Source: a virus. Taken from it: a DNA stretch of 64,000 nucleotides. The stretch is taken from the IMG/VR virus record IMGVR_UViG_3300008448_000067, positions 1 through 64,000 of that record. One strand, written 5' to 3'. Below, piece after piece: positions 33,168-42,067 of the stretch (within the stretch, counting starts at the first letter, position 1; every line of letters starts with the position of its first letter). The notes beneath the pieces are model-generated. The model was not told where the DNA came from and did no database searches. It saw only the letters and a list, made by a program, of their open reading frames with translations. The translations under genes were made by a program, and so were the position numbers.

Positions 33168-36100
33168 TACGTAAACCTCAACGTACCGTGTAGTTCATTA
33201 ACTGTGCCTGTAACTGCATTAACAGTGACCCATATAAACGAAGCAGCAGTTGGTGTACTGTTAGTAAATGATGTTAACGTATTACCATTTGTAGTATTAG
33301 AAATTGCCATATTACTTTGAATTACTGTTGCTGAAGCTCTACTATTACCCCACGAGAAAGTAACATTTGCATTCGGTGTGGTACCTCTGACTACAGTTCT
33401 TATTTCAGCTAATGTAAGTGCAGTATTAGACCAAAGAATTGTAACTTCATCGCCAGCACCCGGAGAAAGAATTGTAAACGATTTAGGCCCTAGCAACCCC
33501 TGAGATCCGACAAATCCTACAGATCCAGTAAAGCCAATAGATCCAGTAAACCCTACTGAGCCAGTAAATCCAATATCACCTTTTGATCCAACAAATCCTA
33601 CAGATCCTGTGAATCCAATAGACCCTACTGAGCCAGTAAATCCAATATCACCTTTTGATCCAACAAATCCTACAGATCCTGTGAATCCAATATCACCAAC
33701 TGATCCTGTAAATCCAGTACCGCCGGATCCGACAAATCCTACTGATCCAGTAAATCCAACTGAGCCGGTAAATCCTACAGATCCAGTAAATCCTATCGAA
33801 CCCGTGAATCCCACAGAGCCTGTAAATCCTGCTCCAGCTGAACCCGTAAATCCAGTTCCTCCAGATCCAACAAATCCTACTGAACCGGTGAAGCCAGCGC
33901 CGACAGATCCTGTAAATCCATTAGATCCTGGAGATCCGGTATAACCAATAGGAGCTAGACCGTCTGAATCAATCCATACATCATTAACTGCTGGAGATTC
34001 TGGTGCAGTTGTTTGTACAGTAATGCCTGTTGCACCTTTAGATCCAGTAAATCCAATCGATCCTGTAAATCCTGTACCACCAGAGCCAACAAATCCTACT
34101 GAACCAGTAAATCCAGCTCCAGCGGAACCAGTAAATCCGATCGATCCTGTAAATCCTTCAGATCCAACAAATCCTACTGAACCGGTAAATCCAGCACCAG
34201 CTGAACCCGTAAATCCAGTACCACCGGATCCTACAAATCCAACTGAACCAGTAAATCCAGCACCAGCTGAACCCGTAAATCCAGTACCGCCGGATCCGAC
34301 AAACCCAACTGATCCTGTAAATCCTGCTCCTACAGAGCCTGTAAATCCAGTTCCTCCAGAACCAACGAATCCTACTGATCCAGTAAATCCTGCGCCGGTT
34401 GATCCAGTAAATCCTATCGAACCCGTGAATCCATTCGATCCGGAAAATCCATTCGATCCAGCAGATCCAGTATAACCAACTGGCGTTGTTGCATCAGAAT
34501 CAACCCACAAATCATCTACAGCTGGAGCCACAGGAGCTGTAGATGATACTGTAATTCCTTTAGAACCAACAAACCCTACTGAACCAACAAATCCTACAGA
34601 CCCTGTAAATCCTATAGACCCTGTAAACCCTATGGATCCAGTAAATCCAGATGATCCTGTAAATCCTATAGACCCTGTAAATCCTATAGACCCTGTAAAC
34701 CCTACAGATCCTGTGAATCCAGATGATCCTGTGAATCCAGATGATCCAGTGAATCCTACAGATCCTGTGAATCCAGATGATCCTGTGAATCCAGATGATC
34801 CTGTGAATCCAGTAGAACCGGTAAACCCTACTGATCCAGTAAATCCAGACGATCCAGTGAATCCAGATGATCCAGAGAATCCTACAGATCCTGTGAATCC
34901 AGATGATCCTGTGAATCCAAGATTACCAACTCTTGAAAAATTGACTGCTAAAGTTGCTAAGTTTGTAGGTAATGATCCTGAAACATATGCCACTGGAATT
35001 TTATAATATCCAGCGCCAACAGTAACACCACCAGTCACATTGAATATATTGACTGTAGTACTTCCAGCAAGATTACCAATAATGGTTACTTGACCTCTCA
35101 CTGTATTGGTACTATCATCCCATGTATCATACCATGCAGTTTGAGTAACGCCCGCCGCGTCGATATTATCAATAAAGAGTTGTGTTACAGATGCTATATT
35201 AGTGTTACTATATGCAACAATACCATTGCCAGGATCAGCATCAGTAGTAGTGGTGGTGAATGCGTATCGAACACCACCTTTGTCACCCACAGATCCGACA
35301 AACCCTACTGATCCAGCGAATCCAACAGAACCAACGAATCCTACAGATCCAGAGAATCCTACTGATCCAGTGAATCCTGTAGATCCCGCAAATCCAACAG
35401 ATCCTGTAAATCCGATTGATCCCGCAAACCCAACAGACCCGACAAATCCAGTAGAACCAACAAATCCTACTGAGCCTGTAAATCCAACAGAGCCAGCGAA
35501 CCCTACTGATCCAGTAAATCCGATTGAACCGGTGAAGCCAGTTCCTGTAGATCCTGTAAAGCCTACAGATCCAACGAATCCAGCTCCTGTTGATCCGACA
35601 AAACCAACAGATCCAGTGAAGCCGGCTCCTGTTGATCCAGTGAATCCAACACCCTGTGAACCTGTAAATCCAACAGATCCAGTAAAGCCGGCTCCAGCAG
35701 ATCCTGTATATCCTAATGCACCAGTAGCACCAGATAAGTTAACAGTCCATGAAGAAAATGTACCAGAACCACTAGTTAGTGTAACGTTAACAATAAGCTG
35801 TCCAGTACCACTATTATAACTGGTAACAGTACCTTCCATGTAGTTATTGACATCGGCAACAATTTTAACTGGCTGAGTTGGTGTGTATGCTAAGTTTAAA
35901 CCAACAGTAAATGTTTTTGAGCCAGTTCCAATTGTGTTATTGGTAGAACTGGTAGTAAGATACGTATCACCCTTGGAGCCAGTGAAACCTGATGAGCCAG
36001 TGAAGCCAGTTCCTGTAGAACCAACAAATCCTACTGATCCAGTAAATCCTGTTCCAGTTGATCCTACAAATCCAACAGAGCCAGTAAAGCCTACACCCTG

Positions 36101-36754
36101 AGATCCTACGAATCCAACTGATCCAGTAAATCCTGTTCCAGTTGATCCTACAAATCCAACAGAGCCAGTAAAGCCTACACCCTGAGATCCTACAAATCCA
36201 ACTGATCCAGTAAAGCCAGCTCCAGCAGATCCTACAAACCCTACTGATCCAGAAAATCCTACTGACCCTGTGAATCCAGATGATCCAGTAAATCCTACAG
36301 ATCCTGTAAAGCCTATGGATCCAGTAAATCCAGCTGATCCATTAAACCCTACTGAACCAGTGAATCCTCTCGAACCGTCAAACCCTTTTGATCCAACAAA
36401 TCCAGTTCCAGTAGATCCTGTAAATCCAGCTGATCCATTAAACCCTACTGAACCAGTGAATCCATCTCCGCTTCCACCACCAGTACGCCAATATACTGTA
36501 GTTCCATTAGAACTAAGTACTTGGCCATTTGATCCAACAGCACCATTGGCTACAATAGATTGTACAGAAAGAGTTGAAAGATTACTACCAACTTCAAAAA
36601 CAACACTGCCATTCGACACGTGAATTTTTTGATCAGTCAAGTTAATGGCTAACTCGCCGGGATAAATATATTGGGTATTTGCGGTATTAGCCGCTTCTGG
36701 CAATCGCCCTGAAACTGAAGTTCTTTTATGAACAATAGGTATCGTATTTGCCAT
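33167..36754 (-). CDS. large collagen-like tail fibre (1195 aa)
   Basis: ATG 36754 gives MANTIPIVHKRTSVSGRLPE; a longer frame to 36790 would run through the leader. Residues 1-95 are an attachment domain ending GQVLSSNGTTVYW, like the S74 fibre. Residues ~96-1088 are proline-poor Gly-X-Y blocks (GFTGS, GFVGS), broken by two larger beta inserts (about residues 265-340 and 490-610) and two short, mutually similar ones (VDDLWVDSD, VNDVWIDSD). A ~105-residue beta domain ends the chain. There is no S74 chaperone, so the glycine-rich protein encoded next may act as tip. A late promoter lies at 36817-36824. Confidence 0.85.
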   Translation of the reverse strand: MANTIPIVHKRTSVSGRLPEAANTANTQYIYPGELAINLTDQKIHVSNGSVVFEVGSNLSTLSVQSIVANGAVGSNGQVLSSNGTTVYWRTGGGSGDGFTGSVGFNGSAGFTGSTGTGFVGSKGFDGSRGFTGSVGFNGSAGFTGSIGFTGSVGFTGSSGFTGSVGFSGSVGFVGSAGAGFTGSVGFVGSQGVGFTGSVGFVGSTGTGFTGSVGFVGSQGVGFTGSVGFVGSTGTGFTGSVGFVGSTGTGFTGSSGFTGSKGDTYLTTSSTNNTIGTGSKTFTVGLNLAYTPTQPVKIVADVNNYMEGTVTSYNSGTGQLIVNVTLTSGSGTFSSWTVNLSGATGALGYTGSAGAGFTGSVGFTGSQGVGFTGSTGAGFTGSVGFVGSTGAGFVGSVGFTGSTGTGFTGSIGFTGSVGFAGSVGFTGSVGFVGSTGFVGSVGFAGSIGFTGSVGFAGSTGFTGSVGFSGSVGFVGSVGFAGSVGFVGSVGDKGGVRYAFTTTTTDADPGNGIVAYSNTNIASVTQLFIDNIDAAGVTQTAWYDTWDDSTNTVRGQVTIIGNLAGSTTVNIFNVTGGVTVGAGYYKIPVAYVSGSLPTNLATLAVNFSRVGNLGFTGSSGFTGSVGFSGSSGFTGSSGFTGSVGFTGSTGFTGSSGFTGSSGFTGSVGFTGSSGFTGSSGFTGSVGFTGSIGFTGSIGFTGSSGFTGSIGFTGSIGFTGSVGFVGSVGFVGSKGITVSSTAPVAPAVDDLWVDSDATTPVGYTGSAGSNGFSGSNGFTGSIGFTGSTGAGFTGSVGFVGSGGTGFTGSVGAGFTGSVGFVGSGGTGFTGSAGAGFTGSVGFVGSGGTGFTGSAGAGFTGSVGFVGSEGFTGSIGFTGSAGAGFTGSVGFVGSGGTGFTGSIGFTGSKGATGITVQTTAPESPAVNDVWIDSDGLAPIGYTGSPGSNGFTGSVGAGFTGSVGFVGSGGTGFTGSAGAGFTGSVGFTGSIGFTGSVGFTGSVGFTGSVGFVGSGGTGFTGSVGDIGFTGSVGFVGSKGDIGFTGSVGSIGFTGSVGFVGSKGDIGFTGSVGFTGSIGFTGSVGFVGSQGLLGPKSFTILSPGAGDEVTILWSNTALTLAEIRTVVRGTTPNANVTFSWGNSRASATVIQSNMAISNTTNGNTLTSFTNSTPTAASFIWVTVNAVTGTVNELHGTLRFT
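33496..36465 (-). repeat. Gly-X-Y (GFTGS-type) coding repeat blocks in the large fibre
   Basis: About 3 kb of short near-identical units in several blocks between globular inserts. Runs such as 34.6-34.9 kb are almost exact 15-18 base repeats, a substrate for slippage and recombination with the similar blocks at 23.1-24.1 and 43.3-43.8 kb. Confidence 0.9.
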
Positions 36755-36798
36755 ATGGTCTCTTCTGCAGATATATATCTTGTGCATCAACTATTTAG

Positions 36799-36826
36799 TT
36801 GACATTTATTTAAAACTATTTATAAT
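36799..36826 (+). promoter_or_regulatory. sigma70-consensus early promoter for the glycosyltransferase gene
   Basis: TTGACA (36799-36804), 16 bases, TATAAT (36821-36826): 12 of 12 consensus positions. The start is predicted at about 36833, only a few bases before ATG 36836, so the message would be essentially leaderless. The -10 overlaps the opposite-facing late promoter. Confidence 0.75.
36817..36824 (-). promoter_or_regulatory. late promoter for the large collagen fibre (TATAAATA)
   Basis: A perfect TATAAATA on the minus strand, 63 bases before the fibre ATG. It shares four bases with the -10 of the divergent sigma70 promoter, so the two polymerase forms should compete for the site. Confidence 0.8.
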
Positions 36827-36835
36827 GGATCTAAT

Positions 36836-39800
36836 ATGAAGATTGCTTTTATTGATACACTTGGCTTGACGTATGATGGATCTACTCTTTCAAAGAGAGG
36901 TCTAGGTGGATCCGAATCTGCTGTAATTCGTATGGCTCATGAGTTAGCTCAAATTGGATTTGATGTTACAGTATTTAATGATTGCACGTCTGATGAATCA
37001 CAATCTGGTATATATCATGGAGTTACGTACACTCCGCTTGAAGCTGCTACAATAGCTCAAACTCCATTTGATGTTTGTATAGTTTCTAGATCCATTCGGC
37101 CATATTTCGAAAGCTGGTATGTTTGTGCAACAGCACGACATAAAGTTCTCTGGATGCATGATACCTTCTGTGAAGGTGATAATGAAATTGAAAATCTTAT
37201 TGTCCAGGGAAAAATTGATGAAATCTTTACTCTTTCTGATTGGCACACTGGTTACGTAACGCACGCAGATCATGGTCGGCGACGTAACTTTGATATTCTA
37301 AAAAATCATATCTTTATGACTCGCAACGGAATCGGGAATATGAATCCCGGTTGGATTGATGTTCGTGAAAAAGATCCAGATCTATTTGTATTCAATGCTT
37401 CAGTCACAAAGGGCATGGTTCCACTTGTCAAGCAAATCTGGCCAAAAGTAAAAGAACGTATTCCACAGGCAAAACTTAAGATTGTTGGTGGATACTATAA
37501 GTTTCGTGAAGCTTCTGGTCCAGATCAACAACAAAAAGACTGGACAGAAATGTCCTTACAGCATGGTAAAAATATAGATTTTACTGGAGTAATTACTCAA
37601 CAAGAGATTTCCGATATTTTGCGTGAAGCAAGTTATATGATTTATCCGGTTGGGTTTCCAGAAACATTTGGTATCTCAACACTCGAAGCACTAGCTCACA
37701 ACGTTCCACTTATTACATGCCGGTTCGGCGCTCTCGAAGAGACTGCTATTGATCTTGCTTCATGGAAGATTAACTATCCAGTCGAGCCAAATTGGGCTTT
37801 ACCATGGCTTGATCAAAATTCACAGGTAGATATTTTTGTTGACGCAGTAGTGAATGCGTATAATAACAAGTATCTGCATCAACAAAAAATGTATGCTTGT
37901 AATCAAGTCAAAGATATTTGCACCTGGGATACTGTTGCTCTACAGTGGAAGCAGCATCTCTATCATAAGCTCGGTGAATACCTGCCTGTTGATGAATATC
38001 GTAAGGTAACAAAGATCAACGACAAGGTTCGTAGAGTATTCAACCGGCGATTCTTGAATAAAGAAGAGATGCGTGAATCATGCCAAAGTCCTTTTTGGCC
38101 AATCTCGATTATTACACCGGTCTATAATGCAGAGAATTATATTGTAAAATGTATTGCTTCTGTTGCACAACAGGACTATCATAACTACGTGATGCATATC
38201 ATCGATGATTGCTCTACTGACAATACGGCGCAAGTAGCACAAGAGTATATTGACTCTTTACCAGAGGATATTCGATATAACTTTGTTCTTCATAGAAACG
38301 GTGAAAACCTTGGAGCCGTCTGCAATCAGGTGAACACCATCGAAAAAGAGTGTGGCCATGATATAGTCATGCTACTTGATGGAGATGATTGGCTGATCAA
38401 CGATCCGAATCTATTCCATAAGTACAATAACCTCTACAATGAAGGCGCAGAGTTTACTTACGGATCTTGTTGGTCTGTAGTAGATAGTATTCCTCTCATT
38501 GCTCAGGAGTATCCACCTGAAGTAAAGAAATCAAAGACATATCGAGATTATAAATTTAATTGGAATATGCCATACACTCACCTGCGTACATTTAAAGCTC
38601 ATTTGATGCATGACTTTTTGCGGGCAAATGGTAACTATGCGTTCAGAGATGAAGATGGCAATTGGTTGAAGGCGGGTGGAGACACTGCAGTATTCTATTC
38701 AATGATTGAGGCTGCTGATCCGGATAACGTCGTATGTGTTTCTGATATTGTGTATAATTATAATGATGCTAATCCACTTAATGATTATAAAGTCAATTCT
38801 ACTGAACAAACAAAAACTGCTACTAAAGTATTGAATAAAATTCCAAAGATTAAATCTAAAGACTATAGTGCAATATTACAAAGATTAAGAGAGCTTCATG
38901 ATCAACGATTGCTCCCACAACAACACGTAGATTATTTGTGGAAAATGAAGAACACGGGTGTTGAGCCAAAAGTAATTTACGATATTGGTGCCTGTGTTCT
39001 TCATTGGACAAACAGAGCTAAACAAGTATGGCCGAACTCCAAATTTATTCCTATTGAAGCAATGGAGGAAGTTGGTGAATTATATGCTGAAAGTGGATTT
39101 GATCAATACGTAGCCGGCTGCATACTCAGTGATAAGCAAGAAGAAGTATACTTCTATGAAAATCTAGAGCACCCAGGCGGCAATTCTTTATTTAAAGAAA
39201 ATGCTCAATTATCGCCTCGGGCAGAAGAACTTTTTCCGGAAACTAGCAAAGTAAAAAGAACTACACAAACACTCGATAACATCGTTAATATTATGAATTT
39301 GCCAAAGCCTGATCTGATTAAAATGGATATACAAGGCGCAGAATTAAGTGTATTAAAAGGTGCGCACAATACTCTTACACACTGTAATCATTTAATACTA
39401 GAATTACAGCATGTTGACTATAACTTCGGAGCGCCGAAAGCTCAAGAAGTAATTGAATATCTAAAAACTATTGGATTCAATCTTGTGAACGATGGAATGT
39501 TTTGTGAAGGTGATCTTAAAGTAGACGGTGATTATCACTTTGTCAAGGAAAATAAAAATACTTTAAAAGATGATGAACAAAAGTTTTCTGTAGTAGTTCC
39601 TACTATGTGGAAGTGTGATCAATTTAAAGACACTCTTCAAAAATTAATTGACTGTGATGTTGTTGATGAAATCATGATATATGATAACAATCCAACGGCC
39701 GCATTTGATCTGCCTGAAAGTAAAAAGATTGTATTACTGGGCACTGGAAAAAATGATTATGTAAATCCAGTTTGGAATGAGTGTACTAAGCGAGCTAAGA

Positions 39801-41551
39801 ATGATTACGTCTTACTCTTGAATGATGATATCGATTTTGAAATGGATATTTTTGAGAAAGTAAGACCATTTGTTGCTAATACAAATAATGGAGTTATAGG
39901 ACTGTGCGCTGGATTAGAGCAATTTAATCAGCCAGTAGTTACGGATGGTTCTATCGATATCATCGTACCTCCTCAGGGATATCACCATTTTGGTTTTGGT
40001 TGTTTGATGTTTGTCAACAAGAAAAACTGGAAAGATATTCCGAAAGAACTAAAGGTTTACTTCGGGGATTACTATATCTGGGATTACTGCATAACTCAAA
40101 ATAAACAGCCATACATTATTACTAACTTTGCTTACACTACAAAATGGGCCCAAACCACCGGTGCTATTTACAACGAAATATCTGAAATGCATGAATTTGA
40201 AAAGAAAGCATACGAGAATATTTTACACGATCTACATTCAGGCGAAACAAGAGAGGAAGTTAACATTACTAAAAATATTTTGATCGCTATTCCATGTAAG
40301 AATGATATCGAAGCTGATACCTTTAAATCAATCTATGATCTCATTATTCCAGAAGGATACAAAGCTCATTTCCAGTACTTTTATGGCTATGCTGTAGATC
40401 AGGTACGTAACCTTATTGCTGAATGGACTATAAAGGGATATGATTATCTATTTGCAGTAGATCACGATATTGTCTTTGCTCCGGATACTCTACAGAAGTT
40501 GTTAGATGCAAAGAAGCCTATTGTATCTGGAATCTATCGTCAAAGACTCGAAAAGCAAACAATTGAAGTTTATGATCGTGATTATCGTCATCTTCAATAT
40601 GAAGATCTTCATGGCAAGGGATTGATAGAAATTGGTGGGTGTGGATTTGGATGCGTACTTGTTCAAAAAGAAGTTTTCGCTAACTTAAAATATCCACACT
40701 TTGTATATCATCAGGCCTTAAATCACGCTAATACTTTTAGTGAAGATCTTGATTTTTGCAAAAAAGCAAGAGAAAAAGGTTATACCATTTGGTGTGATAC
40801 GTCAATAGTATGTGGACATGTTGGCCAAAAAATCTGGTTGCCAGAATTACCAAAGACAGAACCAGAAGTATCACCACAACTTGCTCGCTTGCGTGAATTG
40901 CGTAACATGGATCTGTTTCCACAAGACCATGTTGACTATTTAAAGAGTTTGAAAAAGAGTGGATTTAATCCAAAAGTAATTTACGATATCGGAGCGTGTG
41001 TTCTTCATTGGACAGATAAAGCTCGTACGATTTGGCCAGATGCTAAGTACGTTGCATTTGATGCTATGGACGCCGCGCAGTTAATTTATCAAGAAGACGG
41101 CCTCGCATACGCATGCGGTGTTCTTGGAAGTGAAGATAATAAAGAAGTAGACTTCTGGGAAAATACAGATAACCCTGGTGGCAATTCAGTTTATAAAGAA
41201 AATATTGAATTAAGTCCGCTCGCAGATCAATTATATAGTAAGCCAGTTAAAAAGTTAACTGGAAAACTAGATACTGTTATTAAGATGTTTGATTTCCCTA
41301 CACCAGATCTTATTAAGATGGATGTTCAGGGTTCTGAATTAAATGTTCTGAAAGGAGCAACTAATACTCTTAAAAATTGTGATCACATCATTTTAGAAAT
41401 GCAAAGCGTGGATTATAATAAAGGTGCACCAAAAGTGCAAGAAGTTATCAAGTATCTGAATTCTATCGGGTTTGAAAACAAGTCAGGCATGTTCTCTGGT
41501 AATGATATCGATGGCGATTATCACTTTGTTAGAAAGTTCCGCCGTCAATAG
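36836..41551 (+). CDS. six-module glycosyltransferase / FkbM methyltransferase protein (1571 aa)
   Basis: The only plus-strand gene. Modules in order: GT4-type GT-B glycosyltransferase (1-385; GLGGSES near 22-28, FPETFGISTLEAL 274-286); GT2 family GT-A (422-650; ITPVYN, DDCS, LLDGDDW 513-519); FkbM-type SAM methyltransferase (682-903; VIYDIGACVLHW 713-724, DLIKMDIQGAEL 826-837); second GT-A-like (916-1110; VVVPT, LLNDDID 994-1000); third GT-A-like (1146-1335; IAIPCKN, AVDHDI 1207-1212); second FkbM module (1349-1569). There is no signal peptide or membrane segment, so it should act in the cytoplasm. The start is fixed by MKIAFIDTLG, the usual opening of phage GT4 proteins. Probable substrates are fibre proteins or host glycans (inference). 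Confidence 0.88.
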   Translation: MKIAFIDTLGLTYDGSTLSKRGLGGSESAVIRMAHELAQIGFDVTVFNDCTSDESQSGIYHGVTYTPLEAATIAQTPFDVCIVSRSIRPYFESWYVCATARHKVLWMHDTFCEGDNEIENLIVQGKIDEIFTLSDWHTGYVTHADHGRRRNFDILKNHIFMTRNGIGNMNPGWIDVREKDPDLFVFNASVTKGMVPLVKQIWPKVKERIPQAKLKIVGGYYKFREASGPDQQQKDWTEMSLQHGKNIDFTGVITQQEISDILREASYMIYPVGFPETFGISTLEALAHNVPLITCRFGALEETAIDLASWKINYPVEPNWALPWLDQNSQVDIFVDAVVNAYNNKYLHQQKMYACNQVKDICTWDTVALQWKQHLYHKLGEYLPVDEYRKVTKINDKVRRVFNRRFLNKEEMRESCQSPFWPISIITPVYNAENYIVKCIASVAQQDYHNYVMHIIDDCSTDNTAQVAQEYIDSLPEDIRYNFVLHRNGENLGAVCNQVNTIEKECGHDIVMLLDGDDWLINDPNLFHKYNNLYNEGAEFTYGSCWSVVDSIPLIAQEYPPEVKKSKTYRDYKFNWNMPYTHLRTFKAHLMHDFLRANGNYAFRDEDGNWLKAGGDTAVFYSMIEAADPDNVVCVSDIVYNYNDANPLNDYKVNSTEQTKTATKVLNKIPKIKSKDYSAILQRLRELHDQRLLPQQHVDYLWKMKNTGVEPKVIYDIGACVLHWTNRAKQVWPNSKFIPIEAMEEVGELYAESGFDQYVAGCILSDKQEEVYFYENLEHPGGNSLFKENAQLSPRAEELFPETSKVKRTTQTLDNIVNIMNLPKPDLIKMDIQGAELSVLKGAHNTLTHCNHLILELQHVDYNFGAPKAQEVIEYLKTIGFNLVNDGMFCEGDLKVDGDYHFVKENKNTLKDDEQKFSVVVPTMWKCDQFKDTLQKLIDCDVVDEIMIYDNNPTAAFDLPESKKIVLLGTGKNDYVNPVWNECTKRAKNDYVLLLNDDIDFEMDIFEKVRPFVANTNNGVIGLCAGLEQFNQPVVTDGSIDIIVPPQGYHHFGFGCLMFVNKKNWKDIPKELKVYFGDYYIWDYCITQNKQPYIITNFAYTTKWAQTTGAIYNEISEMHEFEKKAYENILHDLHSGETREEVNITKNILIAIPCKNDIEADTFKSIYDLIIPEGYKAHFQYFYGYAVDQVRNLIAEWTIKGYDYLFAVDHDIVFAPDTLQKLLDAKKPIVSGIYRQRLEKQTIEVYDRDYRHLQYEDLHGKGLIEIGGCGFGCVLVQKEVFANLKYPHFVYHQALNHANTFSEDLDFCKKAREKGYTIWCDTSIVCGHVGQKIWLPELPKTEPEVSPQLARLRELRNMDLFPQDHVDYLKSLKKSGFNPKVIYDIGACVLHWTDKARTIWPDAKYVAFDAMDAAQLIYQEDGLAYACGVLGSEDNKEVDFWENTDNPGGNSVYKENIELSPLADQLYSKPVKKLTGKLDTVIKMFDFPTPDLIKMDVQGSELNVLKGATNTLKNCDHIILEMQSVDYNKGAPKVQEVIKYLNSIGFENKSGMFSGNDIDGDYHFVRKFRRQ
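38879..39544 (+). repeat. first copy of the duplicated FkbM methyltransferase module
   Basis: Encodes residues 682-903 of the glycosyltransferase protein. Shares with the second copy the series VIYDIGACVLHWT, PGGNS, DLIKMD-x-QG-x-EL, LKGA-x-NTL, VDYN-x-GAPK-x-QEVI and DGDYHFV. It includes the preceding LRELHDQ...HVDYL helix as part of the repeat. Confidence 0.85.
40880..41542 (+). repeat. second copy of the duplicated FkbM methyltransferase module
   Basis: Encodes residues 1349-1569. It has the same order of conserved segments as the copy at 38879-39544, starting LARLRELRNMDLFPQDHVDY. Both copies retain the SAM-site glycine region and the DLIKMD motif, so both may be active. Confidence 0.85.
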
Positions 41552-41741
41552 TACCAATTATGTAAGTAGCATCTAATGGTGTTACATCATATTTGTTAGT
41601 ATTGGAATTATATACAAGAGTAGCACCATTTACTCCGTTTGCTACATTCACATCTGGTATGTCTTCAATAGTAGTAATAGTAGTTAAACCAGTTCTAGCA
41701 AATATTTTTGTGTCCTGCGTCAACTTTGCTCTATAGTTCAT
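41529..41741 (-). CDS. small structural-cluster protein overlapping the glycosyltransferase end (70 aa)
   Basis: Unrecognised 70-residue protein (MNYRAKLTQDTKIFARTGLT, then a Gly/Asn/Asp-rich beta-like half: NGATLVYNSNTNKYDVTPLD). The second half resembles the short beta motif in which many phage fibre proteins describe a 'data' strand. Its ATG overlaps the stop of the 109-residue gene by four bases (ATGA). Its last 23 bases are shared, tail to tail, with the plus-strand glycosyltransferase gene. It is the last gene of the leftward run that starts at 48.5 kb. Confidence 0.65.
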   Translation of the reverse strand: MNYRAKLTQDTKIFARTGLTTITTIEDIPDVNVANGVNGATLVYNSNTNKYDVTPLDATYIIGTIDGGTF

Positions 41742-42067
41742 CGTGTGACCCCTGGAGTTACTGTAACAATACCCTCAATTATTCTAATAATAGTACCAAC
41801 ATCGCTCGTTAGTTCACAATCATACATATATCGCCCTGGTGAAATAGTATTTGTGGTATTAGCACTCATAGATAGAGTAACAACTCCGGTTGTTGGAGAA
41901 ATAGAAGTTGAAAATGAGTATGCTGTTAACGAAGTGTAATGCTTACGCATTTGAGCATTGGCAGTATAGCCAGTAAGATTAATAACGTCATCATTATCGT
42001 CAGTCACTTCAACGGTTGCGCTAAAGCTAGCACCTTGATCAATTACCATGTTTGCTTTAAGTGACAT
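41738..42067 (-). CDS. conserved-type small virion protein (109 aa)
   Basis: Ig-like beta protein: MVIDQGASFSATVEVTDDND, then VINLTGYTANAQMRKHYTS, GVVTLSMSANTTNTISPGRY and YDCEL. Proteins with 'DQGxxFxxxVxVxDDxxxxxxLxGYTxxAQxRKxY' occur as small structural proteins in marine T4-like phages; the precise role is unknown to me. It is flanked by coupled junctions on both sides (TAAATG and ATGA). Confidence 0.72.
   Translation of the reverse strand: MSLKANMVIDQGASFSATVEVTDDNDDVINLTGYTANAQMRKHYTSLTAYSFSTSISPTTGVVTLSMSANTTNTISPGRYMYDCELTSDVGTIIRIIEGIVTVTPGVTR

Noticed and set aside
33496-36465. Dense short repeats considered as a CRISPR array
   Set aside because: The repeats are in-frame protein-coding units of variable 12-18 bases without fixed-length repeats and unique spacers.
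32203-36623. Several plus-strand Pro-rich open frames opposite the glycine-rich adhesin and the large collagen fibre
   Set aside because: Same antisense artefact; the minus-strand frames have starts, coupling and recognisable domain structure, the plus frames do not.
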